From assembly GCF_002803075.1 (NCBI RefSeq), contig NZ_NNBK01000020.1:62001-126000 (forward strand): a DNA stretch of 64,000 bases, read 5' to 3'. The notes below the pieces were generated by a model. It was not told the origin of the DNA. It saw only the letters and a program-made list of their open reading frames with translations, and searched no databases. Shown here piece after piece: positions 8,209 through 16,764 of the stretch. The stretch comes from Streptomyces sp. CB01373 (GTDB taxonomy: Bacteria; Actinomycetota; Actinomycetes; Streptomycetales; Streptomycetaceae). Position 1 is the first letter of the stretch. Every line of letters begins with the position of its first letter. The position numbers and the translations under genes were made by a program.

Positions 8209-9085
8209 AGCTCTCCCAGCAATCCCTCGATGAAAGCCGTCGACTCCCGTGGAGTAAGAGCCTGGGCCCGGATGATCCCATACTGCGCCTCCAGATCCCG
8301 AACAGGTGTCCGCTCCGTGTAGAGATAGCTGCTCTTCTGGACCTCCGCGTATGCGATCCGTCGTCCCGTCGTCGTCTCGATCAGGGTGAACGGGCCTGCG
8401 AGGCCCGCGTGTTCTTCCCGCTGGAGCGGCATGACCTGGATCTCGACGTTGCGGTTCTGCCCGACAAGCAGGATCTGTTCCAGTTGCCCTCGATGGACGT
8501 CGGCGCCACCGACGGGGCGGCGCAGCACGGCCTCCTCGATGACAAAGCTCATCAGCGGGGCGGGCCACCGCGAGAGGATCTCCTGCCTCAACATCCTGGC
8601 CGCCACCCACTGCTCGATCGTCTCCTCACTCAAGAGCGGTCGGCGCATTTTGAACACGGCCCGGGCATACTCCTCCGTCTGCAAGAGCCCGTTGATCAAG
8701 TGATTGTCATACACGTGCAGTTCGACTGCGTCGGCCTCCAACCGCGCCGCATCCCGGAAGAACGCCGGGTACTGGGCCCGCGCCACCTCTTCCTTCATCT
8801 CCAGCAGGACGCCGCCCGCGTTCAGCAACTCGTCCGCCACGTCGATGAACCGAGGCGGCGGCCCCGCCTCCCCTGCTCGTACGAGGCGATCGTGGACACC
8901 GAATACCCGGTGCGCGCCCCGAACTCGGCACGCTCCGGCCCTGCCCGCAGCCGAAATCTCTTCAACTGCCGCCCGAACACTCGCAAAATGCCCGTCCCCG
9001 GCTCCAGCGGCACCCCCGGCTCCACATCCCGCCCGGGCACCCCGTCTCCGTCAGCCCCGTCCGACTGCCGCACCACTTCACTCAT
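8205..9085 (-). pseudogene. XRE-family regulator with DUF5753 C-terminal domain, interrupted by a frameshift
   Basis: The N-terminal part (start ATG 9085) reads a helix-turn-helix: FGRQLKRFRLRAGPERAEFG, then TGYSVSTIASYEQGRR. After YEQGRR this frame runs into TGA. The remainder continues in another frame as RFIDVADELLNAGG and a complete DUF5753 domain (LLQTEEYARAVF, MPLQREEHAGLAGPFTLIE). Adding one base in the GC-rich run around 8855-8866 restores YEQGRRxPPPRFIDVADELL, the usual family sequence. So one nucleotide is missing relative to relatives. The result is either a disrupted gene or a sequencing error in a homopolymer-like stretch. The downstream DUF397 gene is the normal partner. Confidence 0.8.
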
Positions 9086-9323
9086 CGCGCCCCGCCCGTC
9101 TCCGCCCGTCCGGTCCAAAATGAGCAACGCGCAACCCATCCCCACCGACACGCCCCGCTCCGCACACGCGCGGCCCCGCAACGCGTACAACACTCGCCTG
9201 TCGGCATCTCATGACATATCGAACATTGGAAGCCGCGAAGCAGCTGGCCCTCGCGGCCCAGGGTGCCCAGGGGCGTGAAGACGGCGTTCCCAGAGGCTGA
9301 GCTGTGCGCGTAGCTTCCGCTCG

Positions 9324-10304
9324 TCAGCCGCGCAGGGTGGCGGCGGCCTTGTAGGTGCGCAGGACCGGTGCGGTCTCGATGCGGGTGATGGCGTCCAAGG
9401 CGACGCGACGGGTCAGATAGTGGTGCAGGTCCTCCGCGTCGCGGCACAGAGCGTGGGCGATCAGATTGGTGGGGCCGGTGGTGGCGGCGACGACGGCGAG
9501 TTCGTCGTGGGCGGCCAACGCGGTGGCGACCTCGTCGACACGACTGGGGGCGACCTGCACCCACAGCAGCGCGGACACGGTGGCGCCGAGGACGGCCGGT
9601 TCGATGTCGACGTCGAAGAACAGCGCGCCGCGCGAGCGCAGTTCGGTCAGGCGACGGGTGACGGTGGACGGCGTGGAGCCGGTCGCGGTGGCCAGGTCCG
9701 CGTAGCCGGCCCGGGCGTCCTCGCGCAGCGCGGCCAGCAGGCGCAGGTCGGCGTCGGTGAGGGTGTACGGATCATCGTCCTTGACGCCGGCCGGGACGCC
9801 GTGGGCGCGCAGCTGGGCCTCCTGTTCGGGGGTGAGCGTGCTGACCCGGCCGCGCCACGCGGTGGGCCCGCCCAGGTAGGTGTGCAGCAGGTAGTGCGCG
9901 GAGACCGCGGTGATGCCGGCGGTGCGCGGGATGTCGCGCAGCAGGAGGGAGTGGGCGTCCGGGCCGCTGGGCGCGGTGTGGATGATCGCGACGATCTCGG
10001 TGCCGCCGGAGGTCAGCCGGACCCACGAGGTGTCGGAGCGGCGGGCCAACGCGACCGCGATGTCGTGGGCGGTGCGGGTGGCGGCGGTCAGACGGAGAAG
10101 CCACTGGTGCCTGCGGGCGCTGCGCGGGGTCGGCAAGGCGACTACGCGCAGGCCGCCTTCGGCGTGCAGGCGGCGGTAGCGCCGTGCCACGGTCTGGGTC
10201 GAGGAGCCGAGGACGTCGGCGATGAGGGTGAACGGGGCGCGCGCATCCACATGGAGGGCGTGGATCAGGCCGCGATCGAGGGCATCCACCGCGAGCATGT
10301 TCAT
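9324..10304 (-). CDS. Double Lrp/AsnC-type transcriptional regulator
   Basis: A 326-residue protein that is two Lrp units in tandem. The first HTH is LDRGLIHALHVDARAPFTLI followed by STQTVARRYRRLHAEGGLRV; the second begins at about residue 185 (LTDADLRLLAALREDARAGY, then STPSTVTRRLTELRSRGALF). Each is followed by an AsnC-type effector domain, the second better preserved. Such double Lrp proteins regulate adjacent transport or amino-acid genes. The ATG at 10304 lacks a Shine-Dalgarno sequence and could be leaderless. It is divergent from an exporter gene 158 bp away, the expected target. Confidence 0.9.
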   Translation of the reverse strand: MNMLAVDALDRGLIHALHVDARAPFTLIADVLGSSTQTVARRYRRLHAEGGLRVVALPTPRSARRHQWLLRLTAATRTAHDIAVALARRSDTSWVRLTSGGTEIVAIIHTAPSGPDAHSLLLRDIPRTAGITAVSAHYLLHTYLGGPTAWRGRVSTLTPEQEAQLRAHGVPAGVKDDDPYTLTDADLRLLAALREDARAGYADLATATGSTPSTVTRRLTELRSRGALFFDVDIEPAVLGATVSALLWVQVAPSRVDEVATALAAHDELAVVAATTGPTNLIAHALCRDAEDLHHYLTRRVALDAITRIETAPVLRTYKAAATLRG

Positions 10305-10462
10305 CAAAATAGCGGATCGCGATGGATGGAATCGTCGATCTGGCAGCCAGAAATGGAACCGGATGTGCGAGCGGGGTCAGGGTGGTGGTCAGGCGGGATG
10401 CCAGAACGCCGGTCCGGCAGGCGGCAGATCCGCACACCACACCACCACCCACGGGGGACCCC
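10305..10462. promoter_or_regulatory. Divergent promoter region between the Lrp-type regulator and the MFS exporter
   Basis: The 158-bp region is less GC-rich than its flanks near 10305-10365. It should contain both promoters and the Lrp-type operator. No convincing palindrome was identified. GGGGGA at 10453-10458 is the ribosome-binding site of the exporter. Confidence 0.5.
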
Positions 10463-11977
10463 ATGACCGAGCGCCCCATCACGCCCGTCGGCACGGCTGG
10501 CGCCGCCGCCCGCGCCGCCCACGACACCCCGGCCGAGCCCGACCAGCCGGCCCCCGCCGCGTACCGCTGGCGGTGGACCGCCCTGGTCGCGCTGCTCACC
10601 GCCGAGGCCATGAACCTCCTCGACGCCACCATCGTCCAGGTCGCCGGCCCCGTCATCCGCGCCGACCTCGGCGGCCCCGCCGCCGCGATCCCCTGGTACA
10701 GCGCCGCCTACACCCTTGCCTTCGCCCTCGGCCTGCTCACTGCCGCCCGCCTGGGAGACATCGCCGGCCGCCGCCGCGTCTTCCGGATCGGCGTCACCGC
10801 GTTCGCCCTCACCTCGCTGGCCTGCGCGCTCACCCCCACCACCACCGCCCTCATCGGCATGCGCGCGGCGCAGGGCGCCGCAGCCGCCCTGATCATTCCC
10901 CAGACCTTCGGACTGATCCGAGCCATGTTCGACGGCGACGAACTCCCCAAGGCACTGGGCGCGATCGGCCCGGTCATGGGCCTGTCCGCAGTCCTCGGCC
11001 CCGTCGTGGGCGGTGTCCTCACCCACGCCGACCTGCTCGGCACCTCCTGGCGCGCGGTGTTCCTGGTCAACCTGCCACTCGCGGCCGTCGTCCTGGCCAT
11101 CACCCCGCGCCTGCGCGAGGACCGCGCCCCCGTACGCCCTCGCCTCGACCCCACCGGCACCGCCCTGGCCATGACCGGCACTGCGCTGCTGGTATGCCCG
11201 CTCGCCGTCGGCACCGGCGCGCCGGGGGCCACCGCGTGGGTCGCCGCCGGGCTCGGCGCGATCGTGCTGATCGTGTTCACCGCCCACCAGCGCCGCGCGG
11301 CCGCAGCCGGCCGCACCCCGCTGGTCGAACCTTCCCTGCTGCGCGGCCGCGTCTTCCCCGCCGCACTGGCCAGCTCCACCCTGTTCTTCGCTGTCATGAG
11401 CGGCGTCGTGATCACCGTGGTGCTGCATCTGGAACTGGGCCTGCACACCGGCCCGCTGACCGCCGGTCTCACCCTGCTGCCATGGTCAGCCGGCCTGGCC
11501 GTCGCCTCCTGGGCCGCCGGCAGCCACCTCGTCCCCCGCTACGGCACCCGTGTCCTGCACGCCGGCATCGCCACCCTCGCCGCCGGCCTTGCCGCCGCAG
11601 CCCTCGTCTACCGGACGGCGCCCGCCGGCCACTTCCCGCTCGGCCTGCTGTTCGCCCTCGCCCTGGCCGGCCTCGGTGTGGGCCTGTTCACCCCGCCGTT
11701 CTTCACCGTCGCGTTGAGCCGCGTCTCCCCGCAGGAGACCGGCTCGGCGGCGGGGCTCCTCAACGCCGTCCAGCAACTCGGCGGCACGCTCGGCGTAGCC
11801 GTCGTCGGCGGCGTCTACCTGACCGGCGACGGCGCCGGGCAGGCCGCGGGCCTCAGCGCGCAGCACGCACTGGGGACGGCCGGGGCGCTGCTCGCCGCGA
11901 CCGCGCCGGCCGTCTGGGCGATGATCGCGCGCCCCAATCGGTCCGGCGCAGGACGCCAGCGACGCCCGCTGACGTAG
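10463..11977 (+). CDS. MFS drug-efflux transporter, DHA2/EmrB type
   Basis: A 504-residue integral membrane protein with about 14 hydrophobic segments. After a 33-residue tail comes LTAEAMNLLDATIVQVAGP (motif D1 of DHA2 transporters), AARLGDIAGRRRVFRIG (motif A), RAAQGAAAALIIPQTFGLIR (motif B) and GPVMGLSAVLGPVVGGVL (motif C of antiporters). Family members export drugs or metabolites with proton exchange. ATG 10463 has GGGGGA upstream. The divergent double Lrp regulator probably controls it. The substrate cannot be inferred. Confidence 0.93.
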   Translation: MTERPITPVGTAGAAARAAHDTPAEPDQPAPAAYRWRWTALVALLTAEAMNLLDATIVQVAGPVIRADLGGPAAAIPWYSAAYTLAFALGLLTAARLGDIAGRRRVFRIGVTAFALTSLACALTPTTTALIGMRAAQGAAAALIIPQTFGLIRAMFDGDELPKALGAIGPVMGLSAVLGPVVGGVLTHADLLGTSWRAVFLVNLPLAAVVLAITPRLREDRAPVRPRLDPTGTALAMTGTALLVCPLAVGTGAPGATAWVAAGLGAIVLIVFTAHQRRAAAAGRTPLVEPSLLRGRVFPAALASSTLFFAVMSGVVITVVLHLELGLHTGPLTAGLTLLPWSAGLAVASWAAGSHLVPRYGTRVLHAGIATLAAGLAAAALVYRTAPAGHFPLGLLFALALAGLGVGLFTPPFFTVALSRVSPQETGSAAGLLNAVQQLGGTLGVAVVGGVYLTGDGAGQAAGLSAQHALGTAGALLAATAPAVWAMIARPNRSGAGRQRRPLT

Positions 11978-12248
11978 TCCTGCAGCGATGGCGGCGGCCC
12001 ATGGCCAGGCCCCAAATGATGAGCACGGCCGCCTTGGACGGCACGGGAACACGTAAACGCGTAGGGGCCCGACCAGCTCGTTCCCGCTCCTGGGCTCCAC
12101 AAGCCCGCGCCGGCCGCCAGGTTGACCGGAAGCTGCCCCGCGTCAAGCTGACGGGCAGGCAGGCGGCGGGTGACCATCCGCACGACCAAGGTGACCGCGA
12201 CAGCGAAAAGGTGCGGGCAAACGGCCCGCGAGCGGGGCCGCCCTGCGG

Positions 12249-13259
12249 TCAGCGCTCGGGCTTGGAGGGCCGTTGCATCAGCGCGGCCGCGGCCTCGTCG
12301 AGGGTGACCTTGTCGTTGAGCAGTGCGGAGATCACTTCCGTGATCGGCATCTCGACGTCATGGGCGCGGGCCAGGTCGAGGACCGCTTCGGCGGACTTGA
12401 CGCCCTCGGTGGTCTGCCTGGTGGCTGCCATCGCCTCCTCGACGCTCAGGCCGTGACCGAGGTGGACGCCGAAGGTGCGGTTGCGGGCGAGCGGGGAGGT
12501 ACAGCTGGCCACCAGGTCGCCCAGGCCGGACAGACCGGCGAGGGTGACCGGGTGGGCGCCCATGGCCGTGGCCAGTCGGGTGATCTCCGCCAGGCCACGG
12601 GTGATGAGCAGCGCCACGGCGTTGTCTCCCAGGCCCATGCCCGAGGCTGTGCCGACCGCCAGGGCGATGACGTTCTTCACCGCGCCGCCCAGCTCGCAGC
12701 CGATCACGTCGGTGCTGGTGTAGGGCCGGAAGTACCGGGTGTGACACGCCGTCTGGAAGCGGCGCGCGGCGTCCTCGTCGGGGCAGGCGACGGTCGCGGC
12801 GGCGGGCCGGCCGTCCATGATCTCGCGAGCGAGGTTCGGCCCCGACAGCACCGCGACCCGGTCCTCGCTCACACCGGTCACCTCGGCGATGACCTGGCTC
12901 GCCCGCAGCCCGGTGTCCCGCTCGATGCCCTTCATCAGCGACACGATCACGGTGTCGGGCCCGATGTCCGGAGCCCACACGGCGAGGTTGGCCCGCAGCG
13001 TCTGCGCGGGGATGGACAACACGAGGTAGTCCGCGCCGTCCAGGGCCGCGGCCGGATCGGTCGTGGCCGTCAGGGAGACGGGCAGGTCGACGTCCGGGAA
13101 GTAGGCGGGGTTGCGGTGGCGGGTGTTGATCGCGTCGGCGATCTCGCCGCGCCGGGCGTGCACCATCACGTCGCTGCCGGCGTCAGCCATGATCTTGGCG
13201 ACGGCCGTACCCCAGGAGCCGGCCGATAACACCGCCGCACGGGCGCGGGGCTGGCTCAC
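12249..13259 (-). CDS. gpsA: NAD(P)H-dependent glycerol-3-phosphate dehydrogenase
   Basis: A 336-residue cytoplasmic enzyme that interconverts dihydroxyacetone phosphate and sn-glycerol 3-phosphate for phospholipid synthesis. Family motifs are SAGSWGT near the N-terminus, LSGPNLAREI, the catalytic-lysine segment ELGGAVKNVIALA, and GLSGLGDLVASCTS. The nucleotide-binding GxGxxG normally begins GAGSWG; here its first Gly is Ser, a notable change. GTG 13259 is preceded by GAGAGGA. It lies downstream of gap in the same direction (about 96 bp), so the two triose-phosphate enzymes may be cotranscribed. Streptomyces normally has a housekeeping gpsA elsewhere, so this may be a second copy. Confidence 0.93.
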   Translation of the reverse strand: MSQPRARAAVLSAGSWGTAVAKIMADAGSDVMVHARRGEIADAINTRHRNPAYFPDVDLPVSLTATTDPAAALDGADYLVLSIPAQTLRANLAVWAPDIGPDTVIVSLMKGIERDTGLRASQVIAEVTGVSEDRVAVLSGPNLAREIMDGRPAAATVACPDEDAARRFQTACHTRYFRPYTSTDVIGCELGGAVKNVIALAVGTASGMGLGDNAVALLITRGLAEITRLATAMGAHPVTLAGLSGLGDLVASCTSPLARNRTFGVHLGHGLSVEEAMAATRQTTEGVKSAEAVLDLARAHDVEMPITEVISALLNDKVTLDEAAAALMQRPSKPER

Positions 13260-13355
13260 TGGGGTGGTCCTCTCACCGGGGTCGGCGCTGTCGACAGGGC
13301 GCCGGGTCGGGCCATCGTATCGACGACGCCGGGCTTGGCCGGGTGAGGCGTCCGG

Positions 13356-14354
13356 TCAGCGGGTGGTGAGGAACTCGAGTGTGTCGATCACGCGGTTCGA
13401 GAAGCCCCACTCGTTGTCGTACCACGCGACCACCTTGACGTGGCGGCCTTCGACGCGGGTGAGGGCCGAGTCGAAGATCGACGAGGCGGGATTGCCCGTG
13501 ATGTCGGACGACACGAGCGGGTCGTCCGAGTACTCGAGGATGCCGGCGAGCGGCCCCTCCGCCGCGGCGCGGTACGCCGCCAGCACGTCGTCGCGCGTCA
13601 CGTCGCGGGCGACGGTCGTGTTGAGTTCGACGATCGAGCCCACCGGCACCGGTACGCGGATCGAGTCGCCCGACAGCTTGCCGTCGAGGTTCGGCAGCAC
13701 CAGGCCGATCGCCTTGGCGGCGCCGGTCGTGGTCGGCACGATGTTGACGCCGGCGGCCCGGGCGCGACGCGCGTCGCGGTGCGGACCGTCCTGCAGGTTC
13801 TGCTCCTGCGTGTACGCGTGCACCGTCGTCATGAACCCGTGCTCGATACCGGCGAGTTCGTCGAGGACCGCGGCCAGCGGCGCGAGCGCGTTGGTGGTGC
13901 AGGAGGCATTCGAGACGATCGTGTGCACGGCCGGGTCGTAGGCGTCGCTGTTGACCCCGAACGCGAGCGTGACGTCGGCGCCGTCAGACGGCGCGCTGAC
14001 GAGTACCTTCTTCGCGCCCGCGTCGAGGTGGGCGCGTGCGGCCTTGGCCGAGGTGAAGCGGCCGGTGGCCTCCAGGACGACGTCGACTCCGAGTTCGGCC
14101 CACGGCAACTGCGCCGGTTCGCGCTCGGCCAGCACCGTAATCCGACGGCCGTCGACGACGAGGGCGTCGCCGTCGACGGTCACCGGGCGCCCGAGTCGGC
14201 CGGCCGTGCTGTCGTAGGCGAGCAGCCGCGCGAGAGTGGCGGGCTCCGTCAGGTCGTTGACGGCGACGATCTCGAGGGTGCTGTCGCGCTCCAGCAGTGC
14301 GCGCAGCACATTGCGTCCGATGCGGCCGAATCCGTTGATGGCGATGCGAGTCAT
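13356..14354 (-). CDS. gap: Glyceraldehyde-3-phosphate dehydrogenase (GapA type)
   Basis: A 332-residue phosphorylating GAPDH. The N-terminal Rossmann motif is INGFGRIGRN, with VND (Asp34) indicating NAD preference. The active site is SNASCTTN with Cys152, followed by TTVHAYTQEQNLQDGPH and the C-terminal WYDNEWGFSNR. All catalytic residues are present. ATG 14354 has GAAGGGA about 10 nt upstream; a longer frame beginning at 14432 was rejected. Main glycolytic gap genes usually sit next to pgk and tpiA; this one sits beside gpsA and a GlxA-type regulator, so it is probably an accessory isoenzyme. Confidence 0.95.
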   Translation of the reverse strand: MTRIAINGFGRIGRNVLRALLERDSTLEIVAVNDLTEPATLARLLAYDSTAGRLGRPVTVDGDALVVDGRRITVLAEREPAQLPWAELGVDVVLEATGRFTSAKAARAHLDAGAKKVLVSAPSDGADVTLAFGVNSDAYDPAVHTIVSNASCTTNALAPLAAVLDELAGIEHGFMTTVHAYTQEQNLQDGPHRDARRARAAGVNIVPTTTGAAKAIGLVLPNLDGKLSGDSIRVPVPVGSIVELNTTVARDVTRDDVLAAYRAAAEGPLAGILEYSDDPLVSSDITGNPASSIFDSALTRVEGRHVKVVAWYDNEWGFSNRVIDTLEFLTTR

Positions 14355-14460
14355 GAGTGATGTCCCTTCCCTTCGCCACCAGCCTCGCCCGCGGCTCGCG
14401 CCACTGACAGTGGCGGGATCGCCATGGTTCAAAAGGATCCCGCCATGGGTGGCGGGCGGG

Positions 14461-15417
14461 TCACTCGCCCCGGGTGAACGTGCGCCGGTACTCGCTCGGT
14501 GTGGTGCCGAGGATGCGCTGGAAGTGCAGGCGCAGGTTCGCGCCGGTGCCGAGCCCGACGTCGGCGGCGATCTGTTCGACGCTGCGCTGCGAGCGCTCGA
14601 GCAGTTCGCGGGCCAGGTCGATGCGGGCGCGCATCACCCACTGCATCGGCGTGTAGCCGGTCTCCTCGACGAAGCGCCGGGAGAAGGTGCGCGGCGAGAC
14701 CCCGGCCTGCCGCGCCAGTACGTCGAGGGTGAGGGGCTCGCCGAGCCGGTGCAGCGCCCACTCACGGGTGTCGGCGAACCGCTCGCCGAGTGGCTCGGGC
14801 ACGCTGCGCGGCACGTACTGGGCCTGGCCTCCGCTGCGGTAGGGGGCGGCGACCAGACGCCGGGCCGCATGGTTGGACGCGGCCACTCCGAGGTCGCCGC
14901 GCAGGATGTGCAGGCACAGGTCGATGCCGGAGGCGGCGCCGGCCGAGGTGAGCACGCTGCCCTCGTCGACGAACAGCACGTTCTCGTCGACCTGGACGAG
15001 CGGATGCCTGGCCACGAGTGCCCGCGTGTAGTGCCAGTGCGTCGTGGCGCGCCTGCCGTCGAGGAGGCCCGTGGCAGCGAGCGCGAAGGCGCCCGTCGAG
15101 ATGGCGGCGAGCCTCGCGCCCCGGTCGTGGGCGGCGATCAGCGCGTCGACGACGGCCTGCGGCGGGTCGTCGCGGTCCGGGAACCGGTAGCCGGGGACGA
15201 AGACGATGTCGGCCCACTCGAGCGCGTCGAGGCCGTGGGCGACGTAGTACGCGAGGCCGTCGCCGCCGGCCACGAGACCGGGTGTCGCCCCGCACATCCG
15301 CACCTCGTACGGCATGCTCGCGCGGGTCGTGAAGACCTGCGCGGGAATTCCGACATCGAGCGGCTTCGCCCCCTCGAGCACAAGGACGGCGACGCGATGC
15401 AGGCGGGAGGCTGACAC
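14461..15417 (-). CDS. GlxA-type transcriptional regulator (DJ-1/PfpI-like domain plus AraC HTH)
   Basis: A 318-residue regulator. Residues 8-180 form a DJ-1/PfpI-like domain (VAVLVLEGAKPLDVGIPAQV, LAAISTGAFALAATGLLDG); Thr replaces the catalytic Cys usually found in PfpI enzymes at that turn, typical of regulators. The C-terminal 100 residues are an AraC double HTH (LDVLARQAGVSPRTFSRRF, VEQIAADVGLGTGANLRLHF). The start GTG 15417 has no clear ribosome-binding site. It lies upstream of gap and gpsA in the same direction, about 100 bp from gap, and may control them. The effector is unknown. Confidence 0.92.
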   Translation of the reverse strand: MSASRLHRVAVLVLEGAKPLDVGIPAQVFTTRASMPYEVRMCGATPGLVAGGDGLAYYVAHGLDALEWADIVFVPGYRFPDRDDPPQAVVDALIAAHDRGARLAAISTGAFALAATGLLDGRRATTHWHYTRALVARHPLVQVDENVLFVDEGSVLTSAGAASGIDLCLHILRGDLGVAASNHAARRLVAAPYRSGGQAQYVPRSVPEPLGERFADTREWALHRLGEPLTLDVLARQAGVSPRTFSRRFVEETGYTPMQWVMRARIDLARELLERSQRSVEQIAADVGLGTGANLRLHFQRILGTTPSEYRRTFTRGE

Positions 15418-15499
15418 AGGAAGAGGCTACGTGGGGCCACCGCCCGTCCCCCCTTCGCCCGCCTCCGCCCGATCCGGGACCGAACCCGCGCTCATGGTG

Positions 15500-15525
15500 C
15501 GACGACGGCCGGAGCCCCCGCACAG
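15500..15525. repeat. 26-bp direct repeat, left copy, flanking the decayed block
   Basis: This 26-nt sequence (beginning CGACGACGGCCGGAG) recurs exactly at 17183-17208 in the same orientation. The right copy is the left half of a complete terminator hairpin. Here only that half is present and the complementary arm is missing. The repeats therefore look like the edges of a duplication, insertion or recombination event. Confidence 0.85.
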
Positions 15526-15589
15526 AAAGCCCCTTGCACGTGCTCTGACCTGCAGTTTCCCTCCGAACTGCGGAAACCTCCACGCTTCA

Positions 15590-15744
15590 ACCCGCGTCAG
15601 CCCGCCCGGGGCCGCCTCGGGACGGCGTCCGCTCGTCGTGTTCGATGGCGTCGACCAGGACGTGCTCCGCCTTACGGTCCGACCAGCGGCGAAAGCCGCC
15701 ATCAGGGATTGGGAGACCCACACCAGCGCGTTCGTCCCAGCCAT
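15590..15744 (-). pseudogene. Possible DoxX-like N-terminal fragment
   Basis: An ATG at 15744 has a strong GGGAGG about 9 nt upstream and opens MAGTNALVWVSQSLMAAFAA, reminiscent of the first helix of DoxX-like membrane proteins. The frame then loses hydrophobic character and continues with a Ser/Thr/Arg-rich tail of no recognisable family. The expected remaining three helices are absent in all frames. A short remnant of a DoxX-like gene is the best guess, made on about 20 residues only. Confidence 0.3.
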
Positions 15745-15860
15745 CCCGATACCTCCCGCTTCGACACCCTGTGGTCGACAAGCGTAACGACCGCAGGACC
15801 GGGAAAGATGGCGAGACGGGCTATCGGAGGGATCCGCCGGCCTGCGCAAATGCGGCTCTG

Positions 15861-15980
15861 TCAACGGTGCCTGGTTTTCACCAGCATGGTCGCAAGAGCC
15901 ACCAACAGAATCGCGCCCATGATGGCGAACCACACGATGAGGTCGGTAACGGGGTCTTCGGCGAGTTCTACGAAGTTCAC
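15861..15980 (-). CDS. Putative 39-residue single-span membrane peptide
   Basis: GTG 15980 opens a peptide starting NFVELAEDPVTD, followed by one strongly hydrophobic segment (LIVWFAIMGAILLVALATML) and a basic end KTRHR. AAGG lies about 9 nt upstream of the start. The acidic head, single helix and basic tail are compatible with a real small membrane protein. It sits inside a block full of gene fragments, so it could equally be the remnant of a larger gene. No function is assigned. Confidence 0.4.
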   Translation of the reverse strand: MNFVELAEDPVTDLIVWFAIMGAILLVALATMLVKTRHR

Positions 15981-16114
15981 TGCGGTCGCCTTCTTCCGGA
16001 ACGCCTGCCCTGTGGCTCCAGCCAGTGGAACGGCATCTCCCGCAGCTCCGGGTACCCCCACTCGCCGTCGAACACCCGTCGGTGACCCAGAACGAAAGAG
16101 GGGCCACACCCGGG

Positions 16115-16330
16115 GCACGATCGGCCTCCTCCTTCGGCGTCCTGGCCTACTACGCGATCACCAACGCCTCCGCCCGGACCCTCGACCCCGCTCCCCCCGG
16201 CGCGCGGTGCCGGCCCTGGGCCTCGTCCGATGCCTGATGCCGGCGTTCGCCCCTGTCCTGGCTCTCGGTGGCCGTGGGCAGCGGGGTACCGGCGACGGGC
16301 ATGGCCTCATACGGCGTACGACGGTGGACG
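16115..16330 (+). pseudogene. C-terminal remnant of an APC-family amino-acid permease, with frameshifts
   Basis: Three successive frames read as the end of an APC permease: FGVLAYYAITNASARTLDP, then RAVPALGLVRCLMPAFAPVL, then SVAVGSGVPATGMASYGVRR. These correspond to the last helices of such permeases (pattern AYYAIANASALTL, RRxxPALGLxGCLxLAF, SVxVGxxVLAxGxxxYxVRR). The frame changes near 16196 and again near 16260, so at least two indels have occurred. The N-terminal ten helices are absent. This is a decayed gene end, not a functional transporter. Confidence 0.65.
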
Positions 16331-16371
16331 GCGACGCGACAGCCCTCAGGTCGCCTGGCGCGCCCTGTCCG

Positions 16372-16764
16372 TCAGCGCGTCGCGAACGGCTGGTCCGTGG
16401 GGACGATTTCCCGGCCCAGCGGGAACAGCGCGACCGGAATCATCTTGAGGTTGGCGATGGCGAACGGAATGCCGATGATCGTGACAGCCAGCGCGATGGC
16501 GACGGCGATGTGCTCGAGGGCCAGCCACCAGCCCGCGAGGACCAGCCACAGGACGTTGCCGATGAAGGAGGGGGCACCCGCGCCGCGGCGCTCGACCGTG
16601 GTGTATCCGAAGGGCCACAGGGCGTAGACAGCGATACGGAACGCCGCGATGCCGAACGGGATGCCGATGATCGTGATGCACAGCAGCACGCCCGCGAGGA
16701 AGTAACCGAGGAACAGCCAGAAGCCGCTCAGGACCAGCCAAATGACGTTGAGGATTGTCTTCAC
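16372..16764 (-). CDS. yccF: YccF domain membrane protein
   Basis: A 130-residue protein with the duplicated YccF repeat. ILNVIWLVLSGFWLFLGYFL + ITIIGIPFGIAAFRIAVYAL is followed by the second copy, GNVLWLVLAGWWLALEHIAV + VTIIGIPFAIANLKMIPVAL. It ends PLGREIVPTD. Four membrane segments are expected. Function is unknown in the family. GTG 16764 overlaps the last codon and stop of an htpX remnant (CAGTGAAG). An open frame extends upstream to 17118 but that part belongs to htpX. This gene is intact, unlike its neighbours. Confidence 0.85.
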   Translation of the reverse strand: MKTILNVIWLVLSGFWLFLGYFLAGVLLCITIIGIPFGIAAFRIAVYALWPFGYTTVERRGAGAPSFIGNVLWLVLAGWWLALEHIAVAIALAVTIIGIPFAIANLKMIPVALFPLGREIVPTDQPFATR

